A program made the translations under genes and the position numbers. DNA of 64,000 bases, taken from the NCBI RefSeq assembly GCF_009600885.1, contig NZ_VCLA01000039.1, forward strand, positions 21,385 through 85,384, written 5' to 3'. Positions 33,964-42,663 of the stretch are shown piece after piece; the stretch's first letter is position 1; every line of letters starts with the position of its first letter. This DNA is from Streptomyces jumonjinensis (GTDB lineage Bacteria; Actinomycetota; Actinomycetes; Streptomycetales; Streptomycetaceae). The notes under the pieces are model-generated. The model was not told the DNA's origin, ran no database searches, and worked only from the letters and a program-made list of their open reading frames with translations.

Positions 33964-34048
33964 CGGCCCCGCCCCGCCCCGCCGCCACGGCACGGCCGCC
34001 CCCGTGCTCCTACGGCCCCGCCCAGCTGCTGCTCCAGCCCCCCCGCCG

Positions 34049-35131
34049 CTACAGCCACCCCCGGCGCTTGAACAGCCGGAACAGGCCCCACACCGCGCCC
34101 GCCATCAGCATCAGCACCGCGGGATATCCGCCCACCCACCGCAGCTCCGGCATATGCTCGAAGTTCATGCCGTAGATCCCCGCCACCATCGTCGGCACCG
34201 CCGCCATCGCCGCCCAGGCCGAGATCTTCCGCATATCGTCGTTCTGCCGTACGCCCTGCTGGGCCAGATGAGCGGCGAGGATGTCCGACAGCAGCCGGTC
34301 GAGCGCCTCCACCTGCTCGTTCGCCCGTGTCAGATGGTCGCTCACATCGCGGAAGAACAGCTGGGAACGCTTGTGGACGAAGGGCACCCCGGCGCTCGCC
34401 AGCCGGGTCATGGGCGCCGTCAGCGGCCCGCTGGCCCGCCGGAACTCCAGCACCTGCCGCTTGAAGACATAGATCCGCTCGGCGGTCGGAGGCCGCGCCC
34501 CGGACCCGGACCCGGCGCCTGATCCGGACCCGGACCCGGTGCCTGATCCGGACCCCGACCCCGACCCCGACCCCGACCCGGTCCCGGACCCCGCCCCCGA
34601 CCCGCCGGGGGCGAACACATCCGCCTCCATCTCCTCCAGGTCCACCTGGAGCTCCTCCGCCACCTCGATGTAGTGGTCCACCACCGCGTCGCTGACCGCG
34701 TACAGCACCGCGGTGGGCCCATGCCTCAGCACATCGGGCTCCGACTCCAGCCGTCTGCGCACCTCGGTCAGCGGCGAGCACTCGCCGTGCCGGACCGTCA
34801 CCACGAAGGAGTCGCCGATGAAGAGCATCAGCTCCCCGGTGGTGACCGTGTCGCTCTCCTGCTCGTACGCCACCGGTTTGAGCACCAAGAAGAGCGAGTC
34901 GTCGTACACCTCCAGCTTGGGCCGCTGATGGGCCCGCAGCGCGTCCTCCACCGCCAGCGGGTGCAGCCCGAACTCCGTGGTGACGAGCTCGAACTCGTCC
35001 GCTGTCGGCTCGTACATGCCGATCCACAGAAAGGCGTCGCCGCGCGCCCGGGCCAGATCCAGCGCGTCCGAGAAGTCGGCGGGCCCCTCGACACGGCGCC
35101 CCGAGCGGTAGATGGCGCAGTCCACGATCAC
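34049..35131 (-). CDS. corA: CorA-type magnesium/cobalt transporter with a Gly-Ser insert
   Basis: The protein (360 aa) has the CorA layout: an N-terminal alpha/beta domain, a long stalk helix, and two C-terminal membrane helices with the signature YGMNFEHMPE (near residue 318) in the loop. It mediates channel-like Mg2+ or Co2+ uptake as a homopentamer. Unusually, residues about 176-210 are a nearly pure Gly-Ser/Gly-Thr repeat inserted in the stalk region, encoded by C/G-rich hexamer repeats. The GTG at 35131 is preferred because GGAAG precedes it; the open frame extends 12 codons upstream without a ribosome site. It is divergent from the phosphomutase-like gene. Confidence 0.85.
   Translation of the reverse strand: MIVDCAIYRSGRRVEGPADFSDALDLARARGDAFLWIGMYEPTADEFELVTTEFGLHPLAVEDALRAHQRPKLEVYDDSLFLVLKPVAYEQESDTVTTGELMLFIGDSFVVTVRHGECSPLTEVRRRLESEPDVLRHGPTAVLYAVSDAVVDHYIEVAEELQVDLEEMEADVFAPGGSGAGSGTGSGSGSGSGSGSGTGSGSGSGAGSGSGARPPTAERIYVFKRQVLEFRRASGPLTAPMTRLASAGVPFVHKRSQLFFRDVSDHLTRANEQVEALDRLLSDILAAHLAQQGVRQNDDMRKISAWAAMAAVPTMVAGIYGMNFEHMPELRWVGGYPAVLMLMAGAVWGLFRLFKRRGWL
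34498..34606. repeat. Simple-sequence repeat encoding the CorA Gly-Ser insert
   Basis: Tandem CCGGAC, CCCGAC and related hexamers, with two CGCCTGATCC/TGCCTGATCC interruptions, run through this stretch. Slippage would change insert length in steps of two residues. Confidence 0.85.
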
Positions 35132-35186
35132 AGCGCGAATTCTTCCGCGCGTGCCACCCCGGCGCACCCCACGACGCGCGGCGGCC

Positions 35187-35192
35187 TAGGCT
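35187..35192 (+). promoter_or_regulatory. -10 box of the histidine-phosphatase gene; probable leaderless transcript
   Basis: TAGGCT is followed by seven bases and ATG (35200), the same spacing and hexamer as at 62865-62870. Confidence 0.55.
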
Positions 35193-35199
35193 GGCGGAC

Positions 35200-35895
35200 A
35201 TGGCCACGCTGATCCTCGTACGCCACGGACGCTCCACCGCCAACACCGCGGGGGTGCTCGCCGGCCGGACGCCGGGCGTCCACCTCGACGAGCGCGGCGC
35301 CGCACAGGCCGCCGGGCTGCCGGCCCGCCTCGCCGGCGTACCGCTCGCCGCTGTCGTCAGCAGCCCCCTGGAGCGCTGTGCGCAGACGCTCCAGCCGCTG
35401 CTCGACGCCCGGCCGGAGCTCGTGCTGCGGACGGACGAGCGCATCGGGGAGTGCGACTACGGCGACTGGTCGGGGCGCAAGCTGGGGGAGCTCGCCGGCG
35501 AACCGCTGATGGAGGTCGTCCAGCAGCACCCCTCGGCGGCGGTCTTCCCCGGCGGCGAGTCCATGCGGGCCATGCAGGCGCGGGCGGTGGACGCCGTACG
35601 CGACTGGAACGCGCGGGTCGACGCCGCCCACGGCGAGGACGCGCTCTATGTGATGTGCTCGCACGGCGACGTCATCAAGGCGCTCGTCGCGGACGCGCTC
35701 GGGATGCATCTCGATCTGTTCCAGCGGATCCATGTGGAACCGTGTTCCGCGACAGCGATCCGCTACACCCGCACCCGCCCGTTTCTGCTGCGTCTCGGCG
35801 ACACGGGCGAGCTCGGATCCCTGGCCCCGCGCGGCGGCGGGGAGCGGGACGGCTCGGCGGACGCCGTCGTGGGCGGCGGCGCGGGCGCTCCGTGA
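35200..35895 (+). CDS. Histidine phosphatase / phosphomutase-like protein (MSMEG_4193 family)
   Basis: A 231-residue phosphoglycerate-mutase-fold enzyme with the catalytic RHG at residues 8-10, a central ERCAQTL, DERIGECDYGDWSGRKL (with the acid Glu) and a second catalytic His in CSHGD (about residues 151-155). The branch is the actinobacterial MSMEG_4193 family, which co-occurs with mycothiol genes. The substrate is unknown. It heads the cluster with DUF3090, the PI-kinase-like gene and mshC, and likely starts leaderless from the TAGGCT box. The last 25 residues are Gly/Ala-rich and probably disordered. Confidence 0.87.
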   Translation: MATLILVRHGRSTANTAGVLAGRTPGVHLDERGAAQAAGLPARLAGVPLAAVVSSPLERCAQTLQPLLDARPELVLRTDERIGECDYGDWSGRKLGELAGEPLMEVVQQHPSAAVFPGGESMRAMQARAVDAVRDWNARVDAAHGEDALYVMCSHGDVIKALVADALGMHLDLFQRIHVEPCSATAIRYTRTRPFLLRLGDTGELGSLAPRGGGERDGSADAVVGGGAGAP

Positions 35896-35996
35896 TCGCC
35901 GGGCGCAGTAGGGTGGACGCGCCGAAAGCCCGTATGCCCGTACAGGCTGTTCTGAGATGTACATGCCCATAGATCCCGATTTTTGAGGGAGAGAAC

Positions 35997-36587
35997 GTGT
36001 CCCGTCAGGTGTTCCTCTACGACCCGCCGGACCGGTTCGTGGCCGGTACGGTCGGGCTGCCTGGACGCCGTACGTTCTTTCTCCAGGCGTCGGCCGGAGG
36101 GCGCGTCACCAGCGTGGCGCTGGAGAAGACCCAGGTCTCCGCGCTGGCCGAGCGGATCGACGAGCTGCTCGACGAGGTCGTGCGCCGGACCGGGGGCAAT
36201 GCCCCGGTTCCCGCCGTCGCGCCCGCCGACGTCGCCGACACCGCGCCGCTTGACTCCCCGGTCGAGGAGGAGTTCCGGGTCGGCACGATGGCGCTGGCGT
36301 GGGACGGCGACGAACAGCGCATGATCGTCGAGGCGCAGGCGCTGGTCGAGCTGGACGCGGACTCCGAGGAGGATCTCGCGGAGGCCGAGGAGCGGCTGCT
36401 CCAGGACGAGGAGAACGGTCCGCCGATGCTGCGGGTGCGGCTGACCGGGGCGCAGGCGCGAGCCTTCGCCAAGCGCGCGCTGGACGTGGTCAACGCCGGC
36501 CGTCCCCCCTGCCCGCTGTGCAGCCTGCCGCTCGACCCGGAAGGACATGTATGCCCGCGCCAGAACGGATACCGGCGGGGAGCGTGA
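35997..36587 (+). CDS. DUF3090 protein with C-terminal zinc-knuckle pattern
   Basis: The 196-residue protein starts MSRQVFLYDPPDRFVAG, diagnostic of DUF3090, an actinobacterial family of unknown role. Its C-terminus has CPLC then HVC (C172, C175, H184, C186), a likely single zinc site. GTG at 35997 is the start, with GAGGGAGAG upstream. The stop overlaps the next gene. Families such as this one co-vary with mycothiol biosynthesis across genomes, which is established context, but no reaction has been assigned. Confidence 0.87.
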   Translation: MSRQVFLYDPPDRFVAGTVGLPGRRTFFLQASAGGRVTSVALEKTQVSALAERIDELLDEVVRRTGGNAPVPAVAPADVADTAPLDSPVEEEFRVGTMALAWDGDEQRMIVEAQALVELDADSEEDLAEAEERLLQDEENGPPMLRVRLTGAQARAFAKRALDVVNAGRPPCPLCSLPLDPEGHVCPRQNGYRRGA

Positions 36588-37426
36588 GCTCCTCCCCGGA
36601 ACAGCCCGAACAGCCCGAACAGCCCGGACTGCTCGAACCGCTCGAACCGCTCGAACTGCTCGCCAAGGGCGAGCTGACCGTGCGCGGCCAGGTGCGCGAG
36701 GCGTCCAACGCGGTGCTGTTCTGCTCCGTCTCCTACGCCGGCGAGGAGGCGTCCTGCGTCTACAAGCCGGTCGCGGGCGAGCGTCCGCTCTGGGACTTCC
36801 CGGACGGGACGCTGGCGCAGCGCGAGGTGGCGGCGTACGAGATCAGCGAGGTGCTCGGCTGGCATCTGGTGCCGCCCACCGTGCTCCGGGACGGCCCGTA
36901 CGGCGAGGGAATGGTCCAGCTGTGGATCGAGGCCGATCCCGCCGCCGAGCTGCTGGCGCTGGTGGAGGAGGAGCAGCCGGGCCAGGGGTGGAAGGCGGTC
37001 GGCTTCGCGGAGGTGGGCGAGGGGCGCACGGCGCTGCTGGTCCACGCCGACGACGCGCGCCTGCGGCGGCTGGCGGTCCTGGACGCGGTGATCAACAACG
37101 GCGACCGCAAGGGCGGGCATCTGCTGCCCGCGCCGGACGGAGTGCTGTACGCGATCGATCACGGGGTCACGTTCAATGTGGACGACAAGCTGCGGACCCT
37201 GCTGTGGGGCTGGGCGGGGGAGCCGCTGCCGCCGGAGGCGCTGGCGGCCCTCGGGGCCCTCTCCTCGGCCCTGGCGGACGGCGGGCCGCTGGTCACCCGT
37301 CTGGCGCAGCTGCTGACACCGGCGGAGGTGGCGGCGGTACGGGCGAGGGTGGCCGCGCTGGTGGCCTCGGGGAAGCATCCGGCACCGTCGGGCGAGTGGC
37401 CGGCGATCCCCTGGCCGCCGCTCTGA
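36551..37426 (+). CDS. SCO1664-family (PI3/4-kinase-like) protein
   Basis: The 291-residue protein begins with an EQPEQPEQPGLLEPLEPLELL low-complexity segment. Motifs of the kinase-like family follow: EASCVYKPVAGERPLWDFP (nucleotide-site Lys), AAYEISEVLGW, VLDAVINNGDRKGGHLL (catalytic Asp and Asn) and AIDHGVTFN (DHG, metal-binding Asp). This family, related to phosphatidylinositol 3/4-kinases, is encoded next to mshC in many actinobacteria; its substrate is unknown. ATG at 36551 has GGAAGGA at a good distance and overlaps DUF3090 by 37 bases; a GTG at 36584 exactly overlapping the DUF3090 stop (GTGA) is the alternative. Confidence 0.85.
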   Translation: MPAPERIPAGSVSSSPEQPEQPEQPGLLEPLEPLELLAKGELTVRGQVREASNAVLFCSVSYAGEEASCVYKPVAGERPLWDFPDGTLAQREVAAYEISEVLGWHLVPPTVLRDGPYGEGMVQLWIEADPAAELLALVEEEQPGQGWKAVGFAEVGEGRTALLVHADDARLRRLAVLDAVINNGDRKGGHLLPAPDGVLYAIDHGVTFNVDDKLRTLLWGWAGEPLPPEALAALGALSSALADGGPLVTRLAQLLTPAEVAAVRARVAALVASGKHPAPSGEWPAIPWPPL

Positions 37427-37643
37427 CCCCTGGGCTGGTCTTCCCGCCCGCCGGGCCGTATGACCGGGATACTGGGATACCGCGCGGGCTCTGATCCATA
37501 CGGGCCCTGGCCCAGGGCCCGGCCCCGGCCGCCTGCCTCCCCCCCCCCGCCGAGCAGCCCCAACACACCAGGGCATCACTTCGCAAGAGTGCCTATACGG
37601 TCAACTGGCGTGATCCGGTTCGTAAACGGATCAGCCGTCCGGT

Positions 37644-37649
37644 TAGTCT
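37644..37649 (+). promoter_or_regulatory. -10 box of mshC; probable leaderless transcript
   Basis: TAGTCT is followed by six bases and then ATG (37656). mshC would therefore have its own promoter in the 229-bp gap after the kinase-like gene. Confidence 0.5.
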
Positions 37650-37655
37650 CGATGC

Positions 37656-38885
37656 ATGCATGCCTGGCCCGCTTCTGAGGTCCCCGCCCTGCCTGGCAAG
37701 GGCCGCGACCTCCGGATCCACGACACCGCGACCGGTGAGTCGATCACTCTCGACCCCGGTCCCGTCGCCCGTATCTATGTCTGCGGCATCACGCCGTACG
37801 ACGCGACCCATATAGGTCACGCGGCGACCTACAACGCGTTCGACCTCGTTCAGCGCGTGTGGCTCGACACCAAGCGGCAGGTTCACTACGTCCAGAACGT
37901 CACCGACGTCGATGACCCGCTCCTCGAACGCGCCATCCGCGACGGACACGACTGGACCCGGCTCGCCGAACGTGAGACGGCCCTCTTCCGCGAGGACATG
38001 ACCGCGCTGCGGATGCTTCCGCCGCGCCACTACATCGGCGCCGTCGAGGCGATACCCGCCATCGTCCCGCTCGTCGAGCGGCTCCGCGACGCCGGAGCCG
38101 CCTATGAACTGGAAGGCGACGTCTACTTCTCCGTCGAGGCCGATCCGCACTTCGGCGAGGTCTCCCATCTCGACGCCGAGGCCATGCGGCTGCTCTCCGC
38201 CGAACGCGGCGGCGACCCGGACCGCCCCGGGAAGAAGAACCCGCTCGACCCGATGCTGTGGCTGGCCGCCCGCGAGGGCGAGCCCAGCTGGGACGGCGGC
38301 AGCCTCGGCCGTGGCCGGCCCGGCTGGCACATCGAGTGCGTCGCCATCGCGCTCGACCACCTCGGCATGGGCTTCGACATCCAGGGCGGCGGCTCCGACC
38401 TGGTCTTCCCGCACCATGAGATGGGCGCGTCCCACGCCCAGGCCCTCACCGGCGAGCACCCCTTCGCCAAGGCGTACGTCCACGCGGGCATGGTCGCGCT
38501 CGACGGCGAGAAGATGTCGAAGTCCCGGGGCAACCTGGTCTTCGTCTCCGCGCTGCGCCGTGCGGGCGTCGACCCCGCCGCCATCCGGCTCGCCCTGCTC
38601 TCGCACCACTACCGGGCGGACTGGGAGTGGACCGACGCGATCCTGGAGGAGGCGCAGGAGCGGCTCGCGCGCTGGCGCGCGGCGGTCTCGCGGCCCGATG
38701 GGCCGTCCGCCGACGCCCTGGTCGAGGAGATCCGCGAGGCCCTCGCGGACGATCTCGACGCCCCCGCCGCGCTCCGCGCCGTCGATCACTGGGCCCGGCG
38801 CCAGGACGCGGACGGCGGTACGGACGAGGGCTCGCCCGGCCTGGTCTCCCGGGCCGTGGACGCACTGCTCGGCGTGGCTCTGTAG
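37656..38885 (+). CDS. mshC: L-cysteine:1D-myo-inositol 2-amino-2-deoxy-alpha-D-glucopyranoside ligase
   Basis: MshC joins cysteine to GlcN-inositol with ATP in the third enzymatic step toward mycothiol, the main low-molecular-weight thiol of actinobacteria. The 409-residue protein is a class I cysteinyl-tRNA-synthetase paralogue: THIGHA nucleotide motif at residues 51-56, zinc-binding C43 in [29 protein letters not shown], and KMSKS at 286-290. The tRNA-binding C-terminal domain of CysS is missing and the length fits MshC rather than CysS. It ends at a very strong hairpin. Confidence 0.95.
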   Translation: MHAWPASEVPALPGKGRDLRIHDTATGESITLDPGPVARIYVCGITPYDATHIGHAATYNAFDLVQRVWLDTKRQVHYVQNVTDVDDPLLERAIRDGHDWTRLAERETALFREDMTALRMLPPRHYIGAVEAIPAIVPLVERLRDAGAAYELEGDVYFSVEADPHFGEVSHLDAEAMRLLSAERGGDPDRPGKKNPLDPMLWLAAREGEPSWDGGSLGRGRPGWHIECVAIALDHLGMGFDIQGGGSDLVFPHHEMGASHAQALTGEHPFAKAYVHAGMVALDGEKMSKSRGNLVFVSALRRAGVDPAAIRLALLSHHYRADWEWTDAILEEAQERLARWRAAVSRPDGPSADALVEEIREALADDLDAPAALRAVDHWARRQDADGGTDEGSPGLVSRAVDALLGVAL

Positions 38886-38893
38886 CGCCCGCT

Positions 38894-38947
38894 CCATAAG
38901 CGAAGGCGCCGGACGGTCGTGGACCGTCCGGCGCCTTTCGCTTATGG
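38894..38947. terminator. Very strong bidirectional terminator between mshC and the PAC2 gene
   Basis: A 25-bp stem (38894-38918 with 38922-38947, one bulged T) with a GTG loop; on the plus strand a TTT lies within the second arm. It separates two convergent genes. Confidence 0.92.
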
Positions 38948-38965
38948 CGGGCCGAGCCGTCCCGC

Positions 38966-40174
38966 TCAGTCCTCCGGCGCGTCCTTGCCGCCATCGGCTC
39001 CCGGGCCCGGCTCCGGGGCCTCGGGGTCGGCGGCCCTGGCTTCCGGGGCCTCCGCTTCCGGAGCCTCTGCTTCCCGGGTCTCCTTCTTCGGCGGTCTCCG
39101 CTTCCGCTTCGGCGGCTCCTTCGCCCGCTCCGGGACCGGGGGCTTCGGCTCGTCGGCCTCCCGCTCGGTGGCCTCCTGCTCGGTGGACTGCCGTTCCTGC
39201 TGTTCCAGAGGCGGCTCCGGCGACGGCTCCGAACGCTGCGGCTTCGACGGCCGGTTCAGCCCGCCGCCGGGTTCCCGCAGAAAGCCGCCGCCCTCGCCGC
39301 CGTCCGTCGCGACCCCGGGCGGACCGCCCGGCCCGCCGTCCCGCCGCCGCAGATACCGCTCGAACTCCCGGGCGATCGCCTCGCCCGACGCCTCGGGCAG
39401 CTCCGCCGTGTCCCGGGCCTCCTCCAGCGTCTGGACGTACTCCGCCACCTCGCTGTCCTCCGCGGCCAGTTGATCCACGCCGAGCTGCCACGCCCGCGCG
39501 TCCTCGGGCAGTTCGCCCAGCGGGATCCGCAGACCGATCAGATCCTCCAGCCGGTTGAGCAGCGCCAGCGTCGCCTTGGGGTTGGGCGGCTGCGACACAT
39601 AGTGCGGCACCGCCGCCCACAGGCTCACGGCGGGAACGCCCGCATGGGTGCACGCCTCCTGGAGAATGCCGACGATCCCGGTCGGTCCCTCGTACCGGGT
39701 CTCCTCCAGCTCCATCGTCCTGGCCCGATCCGGATCCGAGGTGATCCCGCTGACCGGCACCGGCCGGGTGTGCGGGGTGTCCCCGAGCAGCGCTCCGAGG
39801 ATCACCACCATCTCGACGCCCAGTTCATGGGCGAAGCCGAGGATCTCATTGCAGAACGAGCGCCAGCGCATGGACGGCTCTATGCCGCGTACCAGTACCA
39901 GATCACGTGGATTGTCGCCGCCGACCCGGATGACGGAGAGCCGGGTCGTGGGCCAGGTGATCTTCCGTACTCCGCCGTCCAGCCACACCGTGGGCCGGTT
40001 GACCTGGAAGTCGTAGTAGTCCTCGGCGTCCAGCGCCGCGAAGACCTCGCCCTTCCACTCCCGGTCCAGATGCGCGACCGCAGTGGAGGCGGCGTCTCCC
40101 GCGTCGTTCCAGCCCTCGAACGCGGCCACCATGACCGGGTCGATCAGCTCGGGTACCCCCGCGAGCTCGATCAC
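38966..40174 (-). CDS. PAC2-family protein with long charged C-terminal tail
   Basis: Residues 1-270 form a PAC2 (proteasome-assembly-chaperone-like) domain, with FEGWNDAGDAASTA near the start and LGALLGDTPHTRPVPVSG in the middle. Residues about 280-402 are a disordered Pro/Glu/Arg/Lys tail with KPPVPERAKEPPKRKRRPP-type segments and Ala-Pro-Glu repeats. Actinobacterial PAC2 proteins occur in proteasome-bearing species, but their role is not settled. GTG at 40174 follows AAGGAGG, deciding the start. Confidence 0.85.
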   Translation of the reverse strand: MIELAGVPELIDPVMVAAFEGWNDAGDAASTAVAHLDREWKGEVFAALDAEDYYDFQVNRPTVWLDGGVRKITWPTTRLSVIRVGGDNPRDLVLVRGIEPSMRWRSFCNEILGFAHELGVEMVVILGALLGDTPHTRPVPVSGITSDPDRARTMELEETRYEGPTGIVGILQEACTHAGVPAVSLWAAVPHYVSQPPNPKATLALLNRLEDLIGLRIPLGELPEDARAWQLGVDQLAAEDSEVAEYVQTLEEARDTAELPEASGEAIAREFERYLRRRDGGPGGPPGVATDGGEGGGFLREPGGGLNRPSKPQRSEPSPEPPLEQQERQSTEQEATEREADEPKPPVPERAKEPPKRKRRPPKKETREAEAPEAEAPEARAADPEAPEPGPGADGGKDAPED

Positions 40175-40379
40175 CCAGTGCCTCCTTCCCAAGTTCCCTC
40201 GTGTACGCCCCAACCTTACGGCTTACCTGGTCTTCCGCCGCAGCCCCCGGGCTCGGGCGGGTGAACTTCGACCGGACACGCATCACCTGGGCCAATACCC
40301 AACCCGTCCCCGCATTCATCCGAGCTGTGGGGCATGACTTTCCGCACGACCCTGGACTATGGCGCGCGGACGGCGCTAT

Positions 40380-40406
40380 ACATCGGATGACCGAGAGGTC
40401 CGATGT
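40380..40406 (+). promoter_or_regulatory. Inverted-repeat operator before the fuconate/sugar operon
   Basis: ACATCGGA (40380-40387) and TCCGATGT (40399-40406) are perfect inverted eight-base arms with an 11-base spacer, 22 bases before the dehydratase start. The first arm overlaps a TATACA -10-like box (40377-40382). The longer word ACATCGGATGA recurs on the minus strand at 47096-47106 in front of the FadR-type regulator. Confidence 0.65.
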
Positions 40407-40427
40407 TCTTCTCGCGGGAGTGAGCCG

Positions 40428-41747
40428 ATGACAACGACCGTCACGGAATTCGAGGTCCACGACATCCGCTTTCCCACTTCGGAACAGTTCGACGGCTCCG
40501 ACGCCATGAACCCGGACCCCGACTACTCGGCCGCCTATGTGGTGATCCGCACCGGCGACGGGGCCGAAGGGCACGGATTCTGCTTCACGATCGGCCGCGG
40601 CAACGACATCGCCGCCGCCGCCATCGAGGCACTCCGCCCCCATGTCGTCGGACGCCCCGCGCCCACCACCCCCACCGCGCTCGCGGCCCTGCACACCGAG
40701 CTGACCCACGACTCGCAACTGCGCTGGCTCGGACCCGAGAAGGGGGTGATCCACATGGCCGCCGGAGCGGTCGTCAACGCCGCCTGGGATCTCGCCGCCC
40801 GCGGCGCCGGACTGCCGGTCTGGGAGTACCTCGCCGCGATGACCCCCGAAGAGCTCGTCTCCCTCGTCGACTTCCGCTATCTCACCGACGCCCTCACCCG
40901 CGAGGAGGCGCTCGCCCTGCTGCGCGCCGCCGAACCCGGCCGCGCCGAGCGGGCCGAACGGCTCCGCGCACAGGGCTACCCCGCGTACACCACCTCCCCT
41001 GGCTGGCTCGGCTACAGCGACGAGAAACTCGTACGGCTCGCCAAGGAAGCCGTCGCCGACGGCTTCGGACAGATCAAACTGAAGGTCGGCGGCGACATCG
41101 ACGACGACATCAGACGGATGCGGCTCGCCCGCGCCGCCGTCGGACCCTCCGTACGCATCGCCGTCGACGCCAACCAGCGCTGGGAGGTCGACGACGCCGT
41201 CCGCTGGATGACCGCGCTCGCGCCGTACCAGCCGTACTGGATCGAGGAGCCGACCAGCCCCGATGACATCCTCGGCCATGCCGCCGTCCGCGCGGGCCAG
41301 CCGGTCAAGGTCGCCACCGGCGAGCACGCCGCCAACCGGGTCGTGTTCAAACAGCTGCTCCAGGCGGAGGCCGTCGACTTCGTCCAGATCGACGCCGCCC
41401 GGGTCTCCGGCGTGAACGAGAACCTCGCGATTCTGCTGCTCGCCGCGAAATACGGAGTGCCGGTCTGCCCGCACGCGGGCGGGGTCGGACTGTGCGAACT
41501 CGTCCAGCATCTGGCGATGTTCGACTACGTCGCCGTCTCCGGCAGCTGGGACGGCCGGGTCATCGAATACGTCGACCACCTCCACGAGCACTTCACCGAT
41601 CCCGCCGTGATTGTCTCCGGGCGCTACGCCGCTCCCCGGGCCCCCGGCTTCTCCGCCCGGATGCTCCCCGAGTCGATCGCCGCCCACCGCTATCCGGAGG
41701 GCCCCGTGTGGCGGGCCCGCCGCACCGCCCAGGAGGTCACCCCATGA
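40428..41747 (+). CDS. Enolase-superfamily dehydratase, L-fuconate dehydratase-like
   Basis: The 439-residue protein matches FucD, which dehydrates L-fuconate to 2-keto-3-deoxy-L-fuconate. Active-site residues stand in the expected order: K217-x-K219 (IKLKVGG), metal ligands D247 (VDANQ), E273 (WIEEP) and E299 (TGEH), and H349 (CPHAGG). Spacing is almost the same as in characterised Xanthomonas FucD, including the N-terminal [22 protein letters not shown] cap segment. GGGAG precedes the ATG. The stop overlaps the next gene (ATGA). Related 6-deoxy- or D-arabinonate-type acids cannot be excluded as substrate. Confidence 0.87.
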   Translation: MTTTVTEFEVHDIRFPTSEQFDGSDAMNPDPDYSAAYVVIRTGDGAEGHGFCFTIGRGNDIAAAAIEALRPHVVGRPAPTTPTALAALHTELTHDSQLRWLGPEKGVIHMAAGAVVNAAWDLAARGAGLPVWEYLAAMTPEELVSLVDFRYLTDALTREEALALLRAAEPGRAERAERLRAQGYPAYTTSPGWLGYSDEKLVRLAKEAVADGFGQIKLKVGGDIDDDIRRMRLARAAVGPSVRIAVDANQRWEVDDAVRWMTALAPYQPYWIEEPTSPDDILGHAAVRAGQPVKVATGEHAANRVVFKQLLQAEAVDFVQIDAARVSGVNENLAILLLAAKYGVPVCPHAGGVGLCELVQHLAMFDYVAVSGSWDGRVIEYVDHLHEHFTDPAVIVSGRYAAPRAPGFSARMLPESIAAHRYPEGPVWRARRTAQEVTP

Positions 41748-42583
41748 CGGCCGCGCCGAAACCGGCCACCGCCGCCCCTGCCGCCCCTGCCGCCCCTGCC
41801 GCCGCCACCGGCGGCCCCCGGGACTTCGCGGGGATGACCGCGCTCGTCACCGGCGGCGCGTCCGGGATCGGGGCCGCCGTGACCCGGCTGCTGCTGAGCC
41901 GGGGCGCCCATGTCGCCGTCCTCGACCGCGAGAGCGCGGGGACCCCGCCGGGAGCACTCCCGCTCACCGCCGACGTCGCCGACGACACCGCCGTACGCGC
42001 GGCGGTGTCGCGGACCGTCGCCGAGTACGGCGCGCTGCACACCCTCGTCTCCAACGCCGGCATCGGCGCCGTCGGCACCGTCGCCGACAACCCCGACGAC
42101 GAGTGGCGGCACGTCCTCGACGTCAACGTCCTCGGCATGGTCCGCGTCGCCCGGCACGCCATGCCGTATCTGCGGGCCGCCGCGCGGGACCGCCCCGGCG
42201 CGGTCTCCATCACCCACACCTGCTCCATCGCCGCCACCGCGGGGCTGCCGCGGCGTGCCCTCTACAGCGCCAGCAAGGGCGCGGTGCTCTCCCTCACCCT
42301 CGCCATGGCCGCCGACCACGTCAGCGAAGGCGTACGGGTGAACTGCGTCAACCCCGGCACCGCCGACACGCCCTGGGTCGCCCGGCTGCTCGATGGGGCC
42401 GACGACCCGGCGGCGGAGCGCGCGGCCCTGGCGGCCCGCCAGCCCACCGGACGGCTCGTCACCGCCGACGAGGTCGCCGCCGCCATCGGCTATCTCGCCT
42501 CCCCGGCCGCCGCCGCCGTCACCGGCGCCGCGCTCGCCGTCGACGGGGGCATGCAGGGACTGCGGACCCGCCCGGCCGGCTGA
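41744..42583 (+). CDS. Short-chain dehydrogenase of the fuconate operon
   Basis: A 279-residue SDR with an Ala-Pro repeat leader (residues 4-22), TGGASGIG at 36-43, SNAGIGAVG in the middle and the YSASKG catalytic pair. The C-terminal region [10 protein letters not shown] is typical of the sugar-acid and 2-keto-3-deoxy-L-fuconate dehydrogenase group. Following a FucD-like dehydratase, the likely step is NAD-dependent oxidation of 2-keto-3-deoxy-L-fuconate; oxidation of the free sugar is the alternative. Start ATG overlaps the dehydratase stop and follows AGGAGGT. Confidence 0.85.
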   Translation: MTAAPKPATAAPAAPAAPAAATGGPRDFAGMTALVTGGASGIGAAVTRLLLSRGAHVAVLDRESAGTPPGALPLTADVADDTAVRAAVSRTVAEYGALHTLVSNAGIGAVGTVADNPDDEWRHVLDVNVLGMVRVARHAMPYLRAAARDRPGAVSITHTCSIAATAGLPRRALYSASKGAVLSLTLAMAADHVSEGVRVNCVNPGTADTPWVARLLDGADDPAAERAALAARQPTGRLVTADEVAAAIGYLASPAAAAVTGAALAVDGGMQGLRTRPAG

Positions 42584-42663
42584 CCCCGTACACGCCCGTA
42601 CACCTCCGTACACGCCCGGACGCGCCGCTCCGCCGGGGCGGCCCCACCGAAAGGACGGGACAT

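Noticed and set aside
37656..38885. Cysteinyl-tRNA synthetase
   Set aside because: The C-terminal anticodon-binding domain is missing and the start and neighbours match mshC.
38104..39558. A 484-codon plus-strand frame across the mshC end and the PAC2 tail
   Set aside because: It reads through the strong terminator hairpin at 38894-38947 and is Ser/Arg/Pro-only shadow sequence.
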